Below are positions 1 to 8,900 of a stretch of 64,000 nt of DNA, piece after piece (position 1 is the first letter of the stretch; the number at the start of each line of letters is the position of its first letter). The position numbers were made by a program, and so were the translations under genes. The notes beneath the pieces are model-generated. The model saw only the letters and a program-made list of their open reading frames with translations, ran no database searches and was not told the origin of the DNA. This DNA comes from Lachnospiraceae bacterium (lineage in GTDB: Bacteria; Bacillota_A; Clostridia; Lachnospirales; Lachnospiraceae): the NCBI GenBank assembly GCA_021770615.1, contig JAETQR010000001.1, positions 1-64,000 on the forward strand, written 5' to 3'.

Positions 1-142
1 TTCCACTGCTGTCAGGGGCAGGAACATCATAATATATATGCAGAATTAAATTCAACCTGTGCAGAGGTAACTTCCATCAGGAAAAAAGACAGTAGAATTT
101 ACTTTTGCAATTTAGATACATATATTAAATATCTTTTCATAC

Positions 143-171
143 TTGAAAGGTATGACAAAAACTGTTATACT
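143..171 (+). promoter_or_regulatory. sigma-A-type promoter for the LysR-type gene
   Basis: TTGAAA at 143-148 and TATACT at 166-171 are separated by 17 bases, close to the vegetative consensus. The start codon follows about 50 bases downstream behind a GGAGGAAAG ribosome binding site. Bases 1-142 before it contain no gene that I recognise. Confidence 0.65.
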
Positions 172-172
172 A

Positions 173-194
173 ATTTGCATAACAACTATCAAAT
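173..194. promoter_or_regulatory. possible LysR-type operator
   Basis: ATTTG and CAAAT form an inverted repeat with a 12-base spacer directly downstream of the -10 element. This is the loose T-N11-A style dyad that LysR-type regulators bind, and its place over the transcription start would fit autorepression. That it binds the neighbouring regulator is inference. Confidence 0.3.
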
Positions 195-221
195 TTATGT
201 TACCAGTATTGGAGGAAAGCG

Positions 222-791
222 ATGGATATACGGGTATTACAATATTTTCTTGCCGTTGCCAGAGAATCCAGCATTACAAAGGCAGCCGAATCACTCAATA
301 TGACCCAGCCGCCTTTATCAAGACAACTAAAAGAATTAGAGGACGAACTTGGCAAACAGCTCCTGATTCGTGGTAACCGTGAGGTAACCCTTACCGAAGA
401 AGGAATGATTCTACGGAAACGCGCGGAGGAAATGGTGGAACTGATGGAGAAAACCAAATCTGAAATCATTTCCTCCGGTGAAAATATCAGTGGCGCAATC
501 TATATTGGTGGAGGCGAAACGGAAGGCATACGCCTGATTGCGAAAGTTGCAGAAAAAATACAAAAAAAGCATCCTGATATTTCCTATCATTTATTTAGTG
601 GCAACGCCGATGATGTGACAGAACGTCTGGATCAGGGACTTTTAGACTTTGGTGTTTTAATTGAGCCTGCCGATATAAAAAAATATGATTTTATCAAACT
701 GCCTGCTAGGGACAGGTGGGGACTGCTCATGCGGCGTGACCATCCCCTTGCCACAAAACAAGCGATTAAACCAGAGAATCCTATTCCCTGA
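222..791 (+). pseudogene. LysR-type regulator, 3'-truncated
   Basis: The predicted 189-residue product starts with a typical LysR winged helix-turn-helix (about residues 1-60, including the segment ITKAAESLNMTQPPLSRQLK) and the first part of the substrate-binding domain. It stops at residue 189, whereas the family is normally about 290-300 residues, so roughly the last third of the effector domain is missing. The stop lies inside the tail of the convergent metallophosphoesterase gene (11-base overlap), which suggests that a rearrangement joined two unrelated ends. Promoter and ribosome binding site look intact, so a DNA-binding fragment may still be made. The original target is not evident. 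Confidence 0.8.
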
Positions 792-1890
792 ATAAACAAA
801 CCTCCACATATTCACAAATCCCCTGTGTCCGAAAAGGAAATCCCCAGCCTCCCATACCAGACGATACAATGGCTTGACTCTCTTCAATTTCGAACATTCC
901 ATAATTGCATGTTCCAAACAAGGTATTCATATATCCGATTGGAAAAAACTGTCCTGCATGGGTATGTCCGGATAACTGCAAGTCTACCCCCTGCCTTACA
1001 TTTTCTTCTATCTGAACCGGCTGATGGTCTGCCAAAATCACATACCTATTTCCCAGATTCCCTTTCAGTATCTTCCCGGTATCCGCACGGCTTTCCCTGC
1101 CTCTTGAAATATCCTCCCGTCCTGCTATAAGCAGGTCTGTCCCCAGTGAAATACAATCATCCTTTAGAGCAGTAATGCCATTTTCTTTCAAGGAGTTTTC
1201 CAGTTCCTTATCCGTATAAGAAGGATGCGGTGCATACATCTGCCTGTCATGATTTCCATATATATAATAAATTCCATACCGTGGTTTTATCCCACTAAAC
1301 AGTCGAAAAACTTCCCTCATTTCTTCTTTCGTTGTCCCCTCTTCAACAATATCGCCTCCCAGAATCATTAAATCCGGTTCTATCTTTTTTATTTCACGTA
1401 TTTTTTCTTTTATAATGTCTGGCTTCTGTACCGTACCATAATGTGTATCACTGATAAAAATAATCTTATAATCGTTTTTCAGTTTCCCCGATGTAACCTT
1501 ATATTCTGTCCGTTGAATCTGATTCATATTATAACTTCCGTAAGTCAAAAGCAATCCTGTAACTACGATGGGAAACATGCAAAGATGATATGACTTTTTC
1601 AAAATTAAATATATCTTGCTATTTTTCTTTTTGCAAACTCTGCGTACCACAATCGCAATCAGATCCATTAAGGCATACAAAACAATCAGATGCACTGCTA
1701 CAAGTCCTCCCGCATCCCACAATAAACAAATAATACAAAGTAAGATAGAAAGCAAAATACGGATAGCCCTGACTTTCCATTTACCAATCTGTATAACAAC
1801 AAAAAGGGTAAAAATCCTTCCTGTCAGCCAGTATAGTCCCAGCAACAAAACAAAAAACACAATACCCATCACTATATAGTACATTGCCAT
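781..1890 (-). CDS. membrane-anchored metallophosphoesterase (YkuE-like)
   Basis: The 369-residue protein has about four hydrophobic segments in its first 120 residues and then a calcineurin-like phosphoesterase domain. The metal-binding motifs are visible in order: SDTH at 147-150, GGD at 178-180, GNHD at 212-215, an ADH near 287 and GHTHAG at 308-313. Members of this family hydrolyse phosphomono- or diesters with a two-metal centre, and membrane-bound relatives such as B. subtilis YkuE are linked to cell-envelope lipids. The substrate here is unknown. An AAAGGAC ribosome binding site precedes the start; a second ATG two codons in is equally possible. It ends against the truncated LysR gene. 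Confidence 0.85.
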   Translation of the reverse strand: MAMYYIVMGIVFFVLLLGLYWLTGRIFTLFVVIQIGKWKVRAIRILLSILLCIICLLWDAGGLVAVHLIVLYALMDLIAIVVRRVCKKKNSKIYLILKKSYHLCMFPIVVTGLLLTYGSYNMNQIQRTEYKVTSGKLKNDYKIIFISDTHYGTVQKPDIIKEKIREIKKIEPDLMILGGDIVEEGTTKEEMREVFRLFSGIKPRYGIYYIYGNHDRQMYAPHPSYTDKELENSLKENGITALKDDCISLGTDLLIAGREDISRGRESRADTGKILKGNLGNRYVILADHQPVQIEENVRQGVDLQLSGHTHAGQFFPIGYMNTLFGTCNYGMFEIEESQAIVSSGMGGWGFPFRTQGICEYVEVCLFRE

Positions 1891-1912
1891 GTCCTTTCCG
1901 CAAATATTATAA

Positions 1913-2686
1913 TCAAAGCATATTTACAATAGCAAGGAATACGCCAAGTACACACAGAACAGTCCCGGTAACTCTGTTCTGCAGTTTAGCATCTACTTGA
2001 TTCGCAAATAATGCTGTAAACCTTGCACCAATCAATGCCGAAATGATACACACGACAAGAGCAGTTATATTTACATTACCACCAATGAGAAGATGAGAAA
2101 CTGCACCCGTCAGCGCTGTAAAGGTCATAATAAAAGTACTTGTTCCTACCGCTGTTTTCAGATTATATCCCAAGACAGAAGTTAAGGTAATCAAAAGCAG
2201 TACACCTCCTCCTGCCCCAACAAACCCACAAAATAACCCAATGTGAATTCCTGACAAAAAGGAACGTAATACCCTTTGCCTTGGTTCTATATCATCCATT
2301 TTTGAAGTCGTCTTTGTAATAGGGCTTATAAGAAATCGAAGTCCCATAATAAAAGTCATTACATAAGAACTACCGCCTAATACCGTATTCGGAAGTAATG
2401 ATGAGATCCAACTTCCCAGTATCGTAAACATAATAACAGATACCATCATCACAAGTCCGTTTTTTATGTCAAGATTCTTATTTTTCCCATATGTATATGC
2501 AGTAATTGCAGAAGCAAGGACATCTGAAGCAAGGGCAATTCCAACTGCTTCATAGGCTGAAAATCCGCAGAATGTAATCAGCATAGGCGTAATCACTACG
2601 GCTGCAGATAATCCTGCAAGACCGGTACCAATACCAGCTCCAAGTCCCGCTATGACACATACAATGATTAGAATCATTCTCGTCAT
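1913..2686 (-). CDS. TauE/SafE family membrane exporter (TSUP)
   Basis: The 257-residue protein is almost wholly hydrophobic, with about seven to eight membrane spans in two related halves, as in the TauE/SafE (TSUP) family. The family moves sulfonates, sulfite or other small organosulfur anions; the substrate cannot be read from the sequence. The start may be the second ATG (2677), since the GGGGG ribosome binding site sits very close to the first. Its upstream region carries one arm of the TTGAG box pair shared with the divergent two-component system, which suggests common control. The gap to the metallophosphoesterase gene is only 22 bases, so the two may form an operon. Confidence 0.85.
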   Translation of the reverse strand: MTRMILIIVCVIAGLGAGIGTGLAGLSAAVVITPMLITFCGFSAYEAVGIALASDVLASAITAYTYGKNKNLDIKNGLVMMVSVIMFTILGSWISSLLPNTVLGGSSYVMTFIMGLRFLISPITKTTSKMDDIEPRQRVLRSFLSGIHIGLFCGFVGAGGGVLLLITLTSVLGYNLKTAVGTSTFIMTFTALTGAVSHLLIGGNVNITALVVCIISALIGARFTALFANQVDAKLQNRVTGTVLCVLGVFLAIVNML

Positions 2687-2730
2687 CCCCCTTAATTTAA
2701 AATGTTATTTTTCAATGATAAAAAGTTTAC

Positions 2731-2797
2731 CTCAACTCAACCTCAACAACAGCAGCATTTTCATACACTTTCAGATATCTGTTGAGGTTGAGTTGAG
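2731..2797. promoter_or_regulatory. paired TTGAG boxes between divergent genes
   Basis: CTCAACTCAACCTCAACA at 2731-2748 and its exact reverse complement at 2780-2797 form an 18-bp perfect inverted repeat. Each arm contains three TTGAG units (TTGAG-G-TTGAG-TTGAG), the direct-repeat layout often bound by OmpR/PhoB-type response regulators. One arm faces the TauE/SafE gene and the other faces the response regulator gene. A third copy of the same 16-base core lies in front of the RND pump gene at 9958-9973. Binding by the adjacent response regulator is inferred. Confidence 0.7.
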
Positions 2798-2811
2798 AAA
2801 TGTATTATAAT
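2782..2811 (+). promoter_or_regulatory. promoter of the two-component/nitroreductase unit
   Basis: TTGAGG (2782-2787) and TATAAT (2806-2811) lie 18 bases apart. The -35 element is part of the TTGAG box, so a regulator bound there would touch RNA polymerase directly. The same arrangement, TTGAGG-N18-TATATG, occurs in front of the RND gene. Confidence 0.6.
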
Positions 2812-2838
2812 ATTAGCATAGGAAGGAGGCTCACTTTT

Positions 2839-3516
2839 ATGTTTCAGATTTTGGTTGTAGAAGATGACAGTGAATTAAGAGAACTTTTTTGTTCCGTTTT
2901 AACGGATAATGGCTACCATGCTATTCCTGCTGTGGATGGAATCCATGCGTTTGATATCCTTGAAAGCACTTATATTGACTTAGTCATTTCCGATATTATG
3001 ATGCCGCGCATGAATGGGTTTGAATTAACCAGAGAACTGCGGGCCGCCAGTTATACCATGCCCATCCTGATGATTACAGCCAAAGAAAATTCCGCTGATA
3101 AACGGGAAGGATTCCGCATGGGGACAGACGACTACATGGTAAAACCCATAGATGTCAACGAGATGATATGGAGGGTAGAAGCTCTTCTCAGACGCAGCCA
3201 GCTGGCGGGCAGCCGAATAGCAAAAATTGGTGAAACAGAATTAAATTGCGACACGCTGACTGTTCACTGTAACAATACAGACACAGAAATACCTGCCAAG
3301 GAATTCTATCTGCTATTCAAATTGGTAGTCTCCCCCAACCGCATTTTTACACGCAGACAGTTAATGGACGACATTTGGGGACCGGACAGCGAAACTGACC
3401 CACATACACTGGAAGTTCACATCAGCCGCCTGCGGGAACGCTTTCAGGATAACCCTGATTTTGAAATTGTCACTGTCCGGGGACTTGGCTATAAGGTGGT
3501 GAACCGACATGAGTAA
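2839..3516 (+). CDS. OmpR/PhoB-family response regulator
   Basis: The product of 225 residues has a receiver domain (about 1-118) with acidic residues near 9-10, phosphoacceptor Asp52 in SDIMMP and Lys in VKP, followed by an OmpR-type winged helix (about 130-222) with the segment DPHTLEVHISRLRERF. I place the start at 2839 because GGAAGGAGG lies about eight bases upstream and the receiver fold begins at once; an in-frame ATG 13 codons earlier lacks such a site and falls within the promoter. The 3' end overlaps the histidine kinase gene by 8 bases, so the pair is co-translated. It probably binds the TTGAG boxes at 2731-2797 and 9958-9973. Confidence 0.9.
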   Translation: MFQILVVEDDSELRELFCSVLTDNGYHAIPAVDGIHAFDILESTYIDLVISDIMMPRMNGFELTRELRAASYTMPILMITAKENSADKREGFRMGTDDYMVKPIDVNEMIWRVEALLRRSQLAGSRIAKIGETELNCDTLTVHCNNTDTEIPAKEFYLLFKLVVSPNRIFTRRQLMDDIWGPDSETDPHTLEVHISRLRERFQDNPDFEIVTVRGLGYKVVNRHE

Positions 3517-4534
3517 ACGCCCCCAAAAAATATCCGTCATGTTTTCCCTGCTGACTTTTTTGACACTCTTTCTTACCATACTCCTAACCGGTATGCTCCT
3601 GACATTAATGGAGCATACCGGTATTCTGGCAGAAGGAAATCGTATCGCTGGTATTTTTCTCATTGCTGCTGCCTGTATGATTGCCGGCACCATTACTTCC
3701 CGGTTTGCCAGCAGACACCCGCTCCACTCCATTGAGTCCATCAGCAGGGCATCGCAGGAAGTAGCAAAAGGAAATTTTGATATACAGCTTACAGAACACA
3801 GCCAGATTGCAGAACTGCAGGAAATGACGCATAACTTTAATATTATGACACGGGAACTGGCAGGAACAGAATTGTTACGCAATGATTTTGTTGAGAATGT
3901 GTCCCATGAATTTAAGACACCTCTCTCTGCCATTGAAGGCTATGCTACCCTGCTTCAGAAAAAAAATCTTTCAGAAGAAAAGAAAGAGGAATACACAAAA
4001 AAAATACTTTTAAATACCAGACGGCTTTCCACCCTGACAAGCAATATTCTTCTCCTGTCCCGATTAGAAAACCAGGAAACCGGAATCAAAAAAGAAACCT
4101 TTTCCCTGGATGAACAGCTTCGGGAAAGCCTGCTCTCCCTGGAAACGGCATGGTCAGAAAAAAAACTGGAACTGGAAATCGAACTGGACAATGCGGATTA
4201 TTCCGGAAACCGGGAACTGCTCTTTCATGTATGGCACAATATCATAGGCAATGCCATCAAATTTTCAGACATCGGAGGATGGATACAAATTCTGTTGAAA
4301 AAAGAAGCCGAACAGCTGATAATCCAAATCACGGATACCGGTATTGGAATGAAGGAAGAAATATGCCAGCGAATCTTTGAAAAATTTTATCAGGGCGACC
4401 ACTCCCGTTCTGATACAGGAAACGGACTGGGACTGGCACTGGCAGGCAGAATCGTGGCCTTACACGGCGGAAATATTTCCGTCTCCAGCAAAAAGGGAAG
4501 CGGCAGCACCTTTACCATAACACTGCCACTATAA
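3509..4534 (+). CDS. sensor histidine kinase
   Basis: The 341-residue protein has two membrane spans near 10-32 and 45-62 with a very short loop outside, a HAMP-like linker, the phosphoacceptor H-box SHEFKTP (His133), and an ATPase domain with an N-box around HNIIGNAIKFS, then DTGIGM and GNGLGLALAG. The tiny extracytoplasmic loop is typical of kinases that sense within the membrane or with a transporter partner. It partners the preceding response regulator. The nitroreductase gene follows 18 bases downstream, so the four genes 2839-5711 look like one operon. Confidence 0.9.
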   Translation: MSKRPQKISVMFSLLTFLTLFLTILLTGMLLTLMEHTGILAEGNRIAGIFLIAAACMIAGTITSRFASRHPLHSIESISRASQEVAKGNFDIQLTEHSQIAELQEMTHNFNIMTRELAGTELLRNDFVENVSHEFKTPLSAIEGYATLLQKKNLSEEKKEEYTKKILLNTRRLSTLTSNILLLSRLENQETGIKKETFSLDEQLRESLLSLETAWSEKKLELEIELDNADYSGNRELLFHVWHNIIGNAIKFSDIGGWIQILLKKEAEQLIIQITDTGIGMKEEICQRIFEKFYQGDHSRSDTGNGLGLALAGRIVALHGGNISVSSKKGSGSTFTITLPL

Positions 4535-4552
4535 CAAAATGGAGGGATTCCA

Positions 4553-5245
4553 ATGACATTATATGAAACTATTTTCCAACGCAGACAGGTAAGAAAATTT
4601 GAAAAAGAACCACTGGAACAAGATACTTTGGATAAAATTATGGACTTTATCAGCCAGGCAGACCAACTGGAGGGCTATCCTGTTTCCTTTGAGATTCTGT
4701 CTGACAGGGAAATGACCGGAGCCACCGCCCCACATTATCTGGTAAGCTATTGTGAACCCTGCAGTTCCGCTTATGCAGGTGCCGGTTATATTCTGCAGAT
4801 GGCAAACCTGTATATCCAGAGCATGAAATTGGGCAGCGGCTGGTTCATGAACGCAAAGCCCAAAAATAATCGGACAGACTTCTGCATTGCTCTTGCGCTT
4901 GGAAACACAAAAGAACCAATGCGAAAAGATGCCAAAGATTTCAAACGCATCCCAATCAGCAAAATCAGTCTGGCGGATAACAATATTGCACAGGCTGTCC
5001 GCCTTGCCCCATCGTCTTTAAATTCCCAGCCATGGAAGGTAGTTTATGGTGCAGGAAGAATTATTTTAGAAGATGTCGGTCGGGGCATGGCACGACCAAT
5101 TTTGAAAAATAAATTAAACAAAATTGATTTAGGTATTGCGGCAAGACACGCCGCCCTGGCTCTGGAAGAAGAAGGAAATATTGTAACCAAACGCCTCCCG
5201 AATGAATCGGGGAAGAATTTTCAGATTGAATTATCCTATCAATAA
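4553..5245 (+). CDS. nitroreductase-family flavoprotein (TM1586-type)
   Basis: The 230-residue protein begins with the nitroreductase-type YETIFQRRQVRKF motif and has APSSLNSQPWKV near 150, a usual FMN-contacting stretch. The overall pattern fits the putative TM1586-type nitroreductase family, in which two similar halves lie in one chain. Such enzymes transfer electrons from NAD(P)H through FMN, but the substrate is unknown. GGAGG precedes the start. Its place after a two-component system and before a flavodoxin suggests a redox or detoxification role linked to the RND pump regulon. Confidence 0.75.
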   Translation: MTLYETIFQRRQVRKFEKEPLEQDTLDKIMDFISQADQLEGYPVSFEILSDREMTGATAPHYLVSYCEPCSSAYAGAGYILQMANLYIQSMKLGSGWFMNAKPKNNRTDFCIALALGNTKEPMRKDAKDFKRIPISKISLADNNIAQAVRLAPSSLNSQPWKVVYGAGRIILEDVGRGMARPILKNKLNKIDLGIAARHAALALEEEGNIVTKRLPNESGKNFQIELSYQ

Positions 5246-5267
5246 AAAAAGAAAGGACTTATTTATT

Positions 5268-5711
5268 ATGAAAACAGCCATTATTTATTATTCCAGGCAT
5301 CACGGCAATACAAAAAAACTACTGGATGCCATTGCAGCAGTGGATGATATCACATTCATCGACGTCACGGATCATCCGATTACAGAATTATCCGAATATG
5401 AACGGATTGGTTTTGCCTCCGGCATTTATTATCAGTCTTTTCATAAATCCATACTGGAATACGCAAAAAAACACCTGCCTGAAAAGAAAAAAGTCTTCTT
5501 TCTTTTTACCTATGGCGTAAAAAGAAAAGGTTATCTGGATGCCATCCGCCAGGCCGTATTTCCCAAAAATGCGAAAGTAATCGGGCAATATGGATGTCGT
5601 GGCTTCGATACTTTTGGACCATTTAAGCTGATTGCCGGAATTGCCAGGAAACACCCCACCCAGGAAGAAATCAAAAAAGCCGTAGATTTTTATCAGTCTT
5701 TACCTCAATAA
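5268..5711 (+). CDS. flavodoxin-like protein
   Basis: The 147-residue protein opens with an FMN phosphate-binding loop, YYSRHHGNTKKL, on the first strand of a flavodoxin fold (about residues 5-20). The conserved segments FASGIYYQSFHKS and LFTYGVKRKG follow. I chose the ATG at 5268, behind AAAGGA, because the flavodoxin strand starts there; an upstream in-frame ATG at 5202 would overlap the nitroreductase gene. It is probably an FMN-dependent electron carrier or small quinone/flavin reductase working with the preceding nitroreductase. It ends the operon, with a strong hairpin terminator just downstream. Confidence 0.8.
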   Translation: MKTAIIYYSRHHGNTKKLLDAIAAVDDITFIDVTDHPITELSEYERIGFASGIYYQSFHKSILEYAKKHLPEKKKVFFLFTYGVKRKGYLDAIRQAVFPKNAKVIGQYGCRGFDTFGPFKLIAGIARKHPTQEEIKKAVDFYQSLPQ

Positions 5712-5728
5712 CTCTCCTATAACTATAA

Positions 5729-5779
5729 AATCGGGTTGCTGCAACATTTCAAATCCTTTCGTTGTAGCAACCCGATTGT
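5729..5779 (+). terminator. intrinsic terminator of the two-component operon
   Basis: A 17-bp stem with one imperfect pair (AATCGGGTTGCTGCAAC at 5729-5745 and GTTGTAGCAACCCGATT at 5761-5777) encloses a 15-base loop and runs into TGTTTTC. It lies 17 bases after the flavodoxin stop. Confidence 0.85.
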
Positions 5780-5852
5780 TTTCATTCCATTTTATTCTCG
5801 CGTACGCAACGAGCCAAACGCAAGCTTGCTTGCACTTGGCGACTGCGCGCGG

Positions 5853-5934
5853 GTCAAATACCCCGCCCCTCTATGGCGAACTTGCTAAAGGGAAGCTAAG
5901 TCATGCCCCGTTGCTCTGCAGCGGGGTATTTGAC
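5853..5934. repeat. REP-like inverted repeat between convergent genes
   Basis: GTCAAATACCCCGC at 5853-5866 returns as GCGGGGTATTTGAC at 5921-5934, a perfect 14-bp inverted repeat with a 54-base centre. The preceding stretch has a palindromic GCAAGCTTGC and many GC-rich short repeats, unlike the AT-rich surroundings. The right arm ends just before the RND stop codon, so it could end pump transcription. It looks like a dispersed palindromic element; no second copy is in this window. Confidence 0.5.
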
Positions 5935-5937
5935 TTC

Positions 5938-8900
5938 TTAAGCGTGTTCCTCTGCTGTCGCTGCAGCGTCCGGTGCATATCCATACTCTTCCAACACTGC
6001 TTCTGTCTCATCCGGAATATTTTCTGTTTCTTTTCCAAGGTCTATATTCCTAAGCGGACGGCGGTAGAACACATCATATAATACCGGTACGATAAACAAT
6101 GTCATCAATGTTGCGTACAGCAGTCCAAAGCAGACCACAACCGCCATTCCTTTCTGCATGGCATTTCCGGCATCCTGTGAAAATGCCATCACACTCATAG
6201 AAAGAATCGTCGTCAATGCCGTCATAATAATTGGCCGCATACGGGTTTTTCCTGTAATGATCAGGGCAGTTTTCTTTTCTACTCCCTTTAACCGCAGCTG
6301 GTTCGCATAATCCACAAACACGATGCCGTTATTGACTACCGTACCCATTAATACCATAAAGCCCATCATGGACATCGCTGAAATGGACATATCAAATGTC
6401 ATCAGTCCCAGCATGCCTCCGGTAAAGGCAAGCGGTACCGTAAAGATAATGATAAACGGAGAAAGAAGGCTCTTAAATTGAACTACCATGATCAGATAAA
6501 TCAGTAAAAATCCTAACAGGAGAGCCGAACCCATCTGTACCATCATATCGTTCACCTGTTCCGTCTCACCGGAAATTTCAATCGTATAACCTTCCGGCGT
6601 CTTGTAATCATCCAGTTTTTTCTGCAGCTTTCTGGATAGTAATGTCGTATTGGCATCATCCGCAGTCTCTGCCGTAACAGAGATCAATCTGGTCTGATTT
6701 TCCCTTGTAATGTTCTCCGTTGTATATCCATCCTGTTTTTTCGCAAAATCCTTTAGTTTGTAAGTCTTTTCTTCATCCTCACCGGAACTATTTTGGGTGG
6801 TAGCAGTAATCTCCGCATTCATCAGATTTTCATAGGTAAGTTCTTCCGTCTCATCTACGATTTTCACATCCATGTCTGTGCCATTTACATCCATGGTAAT
6901 GGCATCCTTCTCTGTTGTGATATAACCTGCTAACTGCTGGAAGATCTGCGCCACACTGAGTCCCCGTCTTGCCGCTTTGTTTTTATCAAAGGTCAGATGT
7001 ACCTGCCTGCTATTCTCATCCAGGCCATTCGTAGCATTTTCCAGTCCTTCCACAGAATCTACAATTTTCATAACATCTTTGCTGATCTCAATCAGTTTTT
7101 CCTGCTCATCACCAGATATCACTACCTCCATGCCACTGTTCATCATATCGGACATTCCGCCCATCTGGGAAGAAGAAACGGTAATCTCCTCGCAGGGCAC
7201 ATCCTTTACACTTTCCTTTAATTCCCGGATAATCCGTTCAAACTCACTGGTCTTTTTAATCTCTTCATCCGTAATAATATTAAATGAAAAAGAAGAAAAA
7301 TCTGCCTGATTGCCTGCCCCGGACATTGCCATTGGAGACATTGCCCCTGCATCCATAACGCTGATTTTATCCACGCCATCTACTTTTAACATGGCATCCA
7401 CCGCCTGGTCAGCAGCTTGAAAGGCAGCTTCATCCGAAGTTCCATCTTTCATCTCCATCGTCGCAGAAATCTGGTTACTCTCCATCTGATCCATCATTGT
7501 CAGGCTGGAAGAAAATACCTGCCTTCCACAAATAATCAGGAGCACCACTGCAACCGCCAATGGAACCACCTTAAACCGAAGACAAAATTCCAATATCTTC
7601 CCATAGATATCCTTAATGGCATCAAACAATGGATGTTTATGCTCCTTCGTCTTTTTCAGCAGCACTGAACCAAGAGATGGGGCAACCGTCAATGCAATGA
7701 CCAGAGAAGCAATCAGAGCATAGGAAATCGTAAAACTAAATGGTATCAACATCTGGCTCACCATTCCGCTCGTAAATACCATCGGTAAAAATACACAGAT
7801 TGTCGTAAGCGTTGACACAAGAATCGGTATCGCAACCTGTTTCGTGCCATAGACCGCTGCCTGTGCCGCACGATACCCCTGCTGCCTGAGCCGGTAAATA
7901 TTTTCCATTACCACAATAGAATTATCCACCAGCATTCCGATTCCCATACACAAGCCTGCCAATGACATGGCGTTGATATTGATATCAGTAAAATACATGA
8001 TGATCAGGGCAAACAGAACAGAAAAAGGAATGCTGACTGCCACAATAATTGTCGGCTTAATATCCTTTAAGAACAGTGCCAGCACGATGATTGCAAGGAC
8101 AGCACCCAATAAAATGCTGCTCAGCACACTATCTATAACCTGGCCGATAAATGCCCCCTGGTTCATCATTGGTGTAAATGATAAGCCCTCATATTCCTTT
8201 TCCAATTCTGCAAAAGCATCCGTTATATTTTTGGAAACCGTACTGGTGTTAGCAGTGCTTCCTTTATAAATTCCAAGCATCAGGGAATCCTCGCCATTAA
8301 CTTTAGAATAACAATCCCCTAAATTATCCACCGTTGTAACATCCGCCACATCGGACAGTTTAATCGTGCCAACTCCTTTTATTTTTGTCAGAACCATCTG
8401 TTCCAAATCTGAAACAGATTTATAATGGGTTCCGATATCCACCAGCCATTGATTATCCTTTTTATCATCAATGTATCCTGCCGGCATGGCAAAATTCTGT
8501 GCTGTAATCAGTCCCGATAAGGTATCCAGAGTGAGCAGAGCATCCAAATTTGCATTGTCCAGTGCCGCTTCCCTGGATTCATCTAACTGTTTCTGCGCCT
8601 CATCCAGTTCTTTCTCTGCATTTTCCAGCTGGGTTTTCGCACTGGATATCTGAGCCTGCCCGGAACCAAACCCCGAAGATGCCGCATATCCTCCGGAAAC
8701 CACATCCTCCTGCTTTTTGTCCATCCCTTTCATCTGCTTATTTAGTTTTTTCACTACCATTTCAGCCGCCATAATCTCTGTCTTAAGATTAGCAAGCTCC
8801 GTATCAATCTGAGGCAATCTGACATTGACTACCTGATACATCTGATTCAGAGAATCTGTGGTCAGGTTTTTTATCTGTTCTCCCTGCCCAAGTTTGGTCA

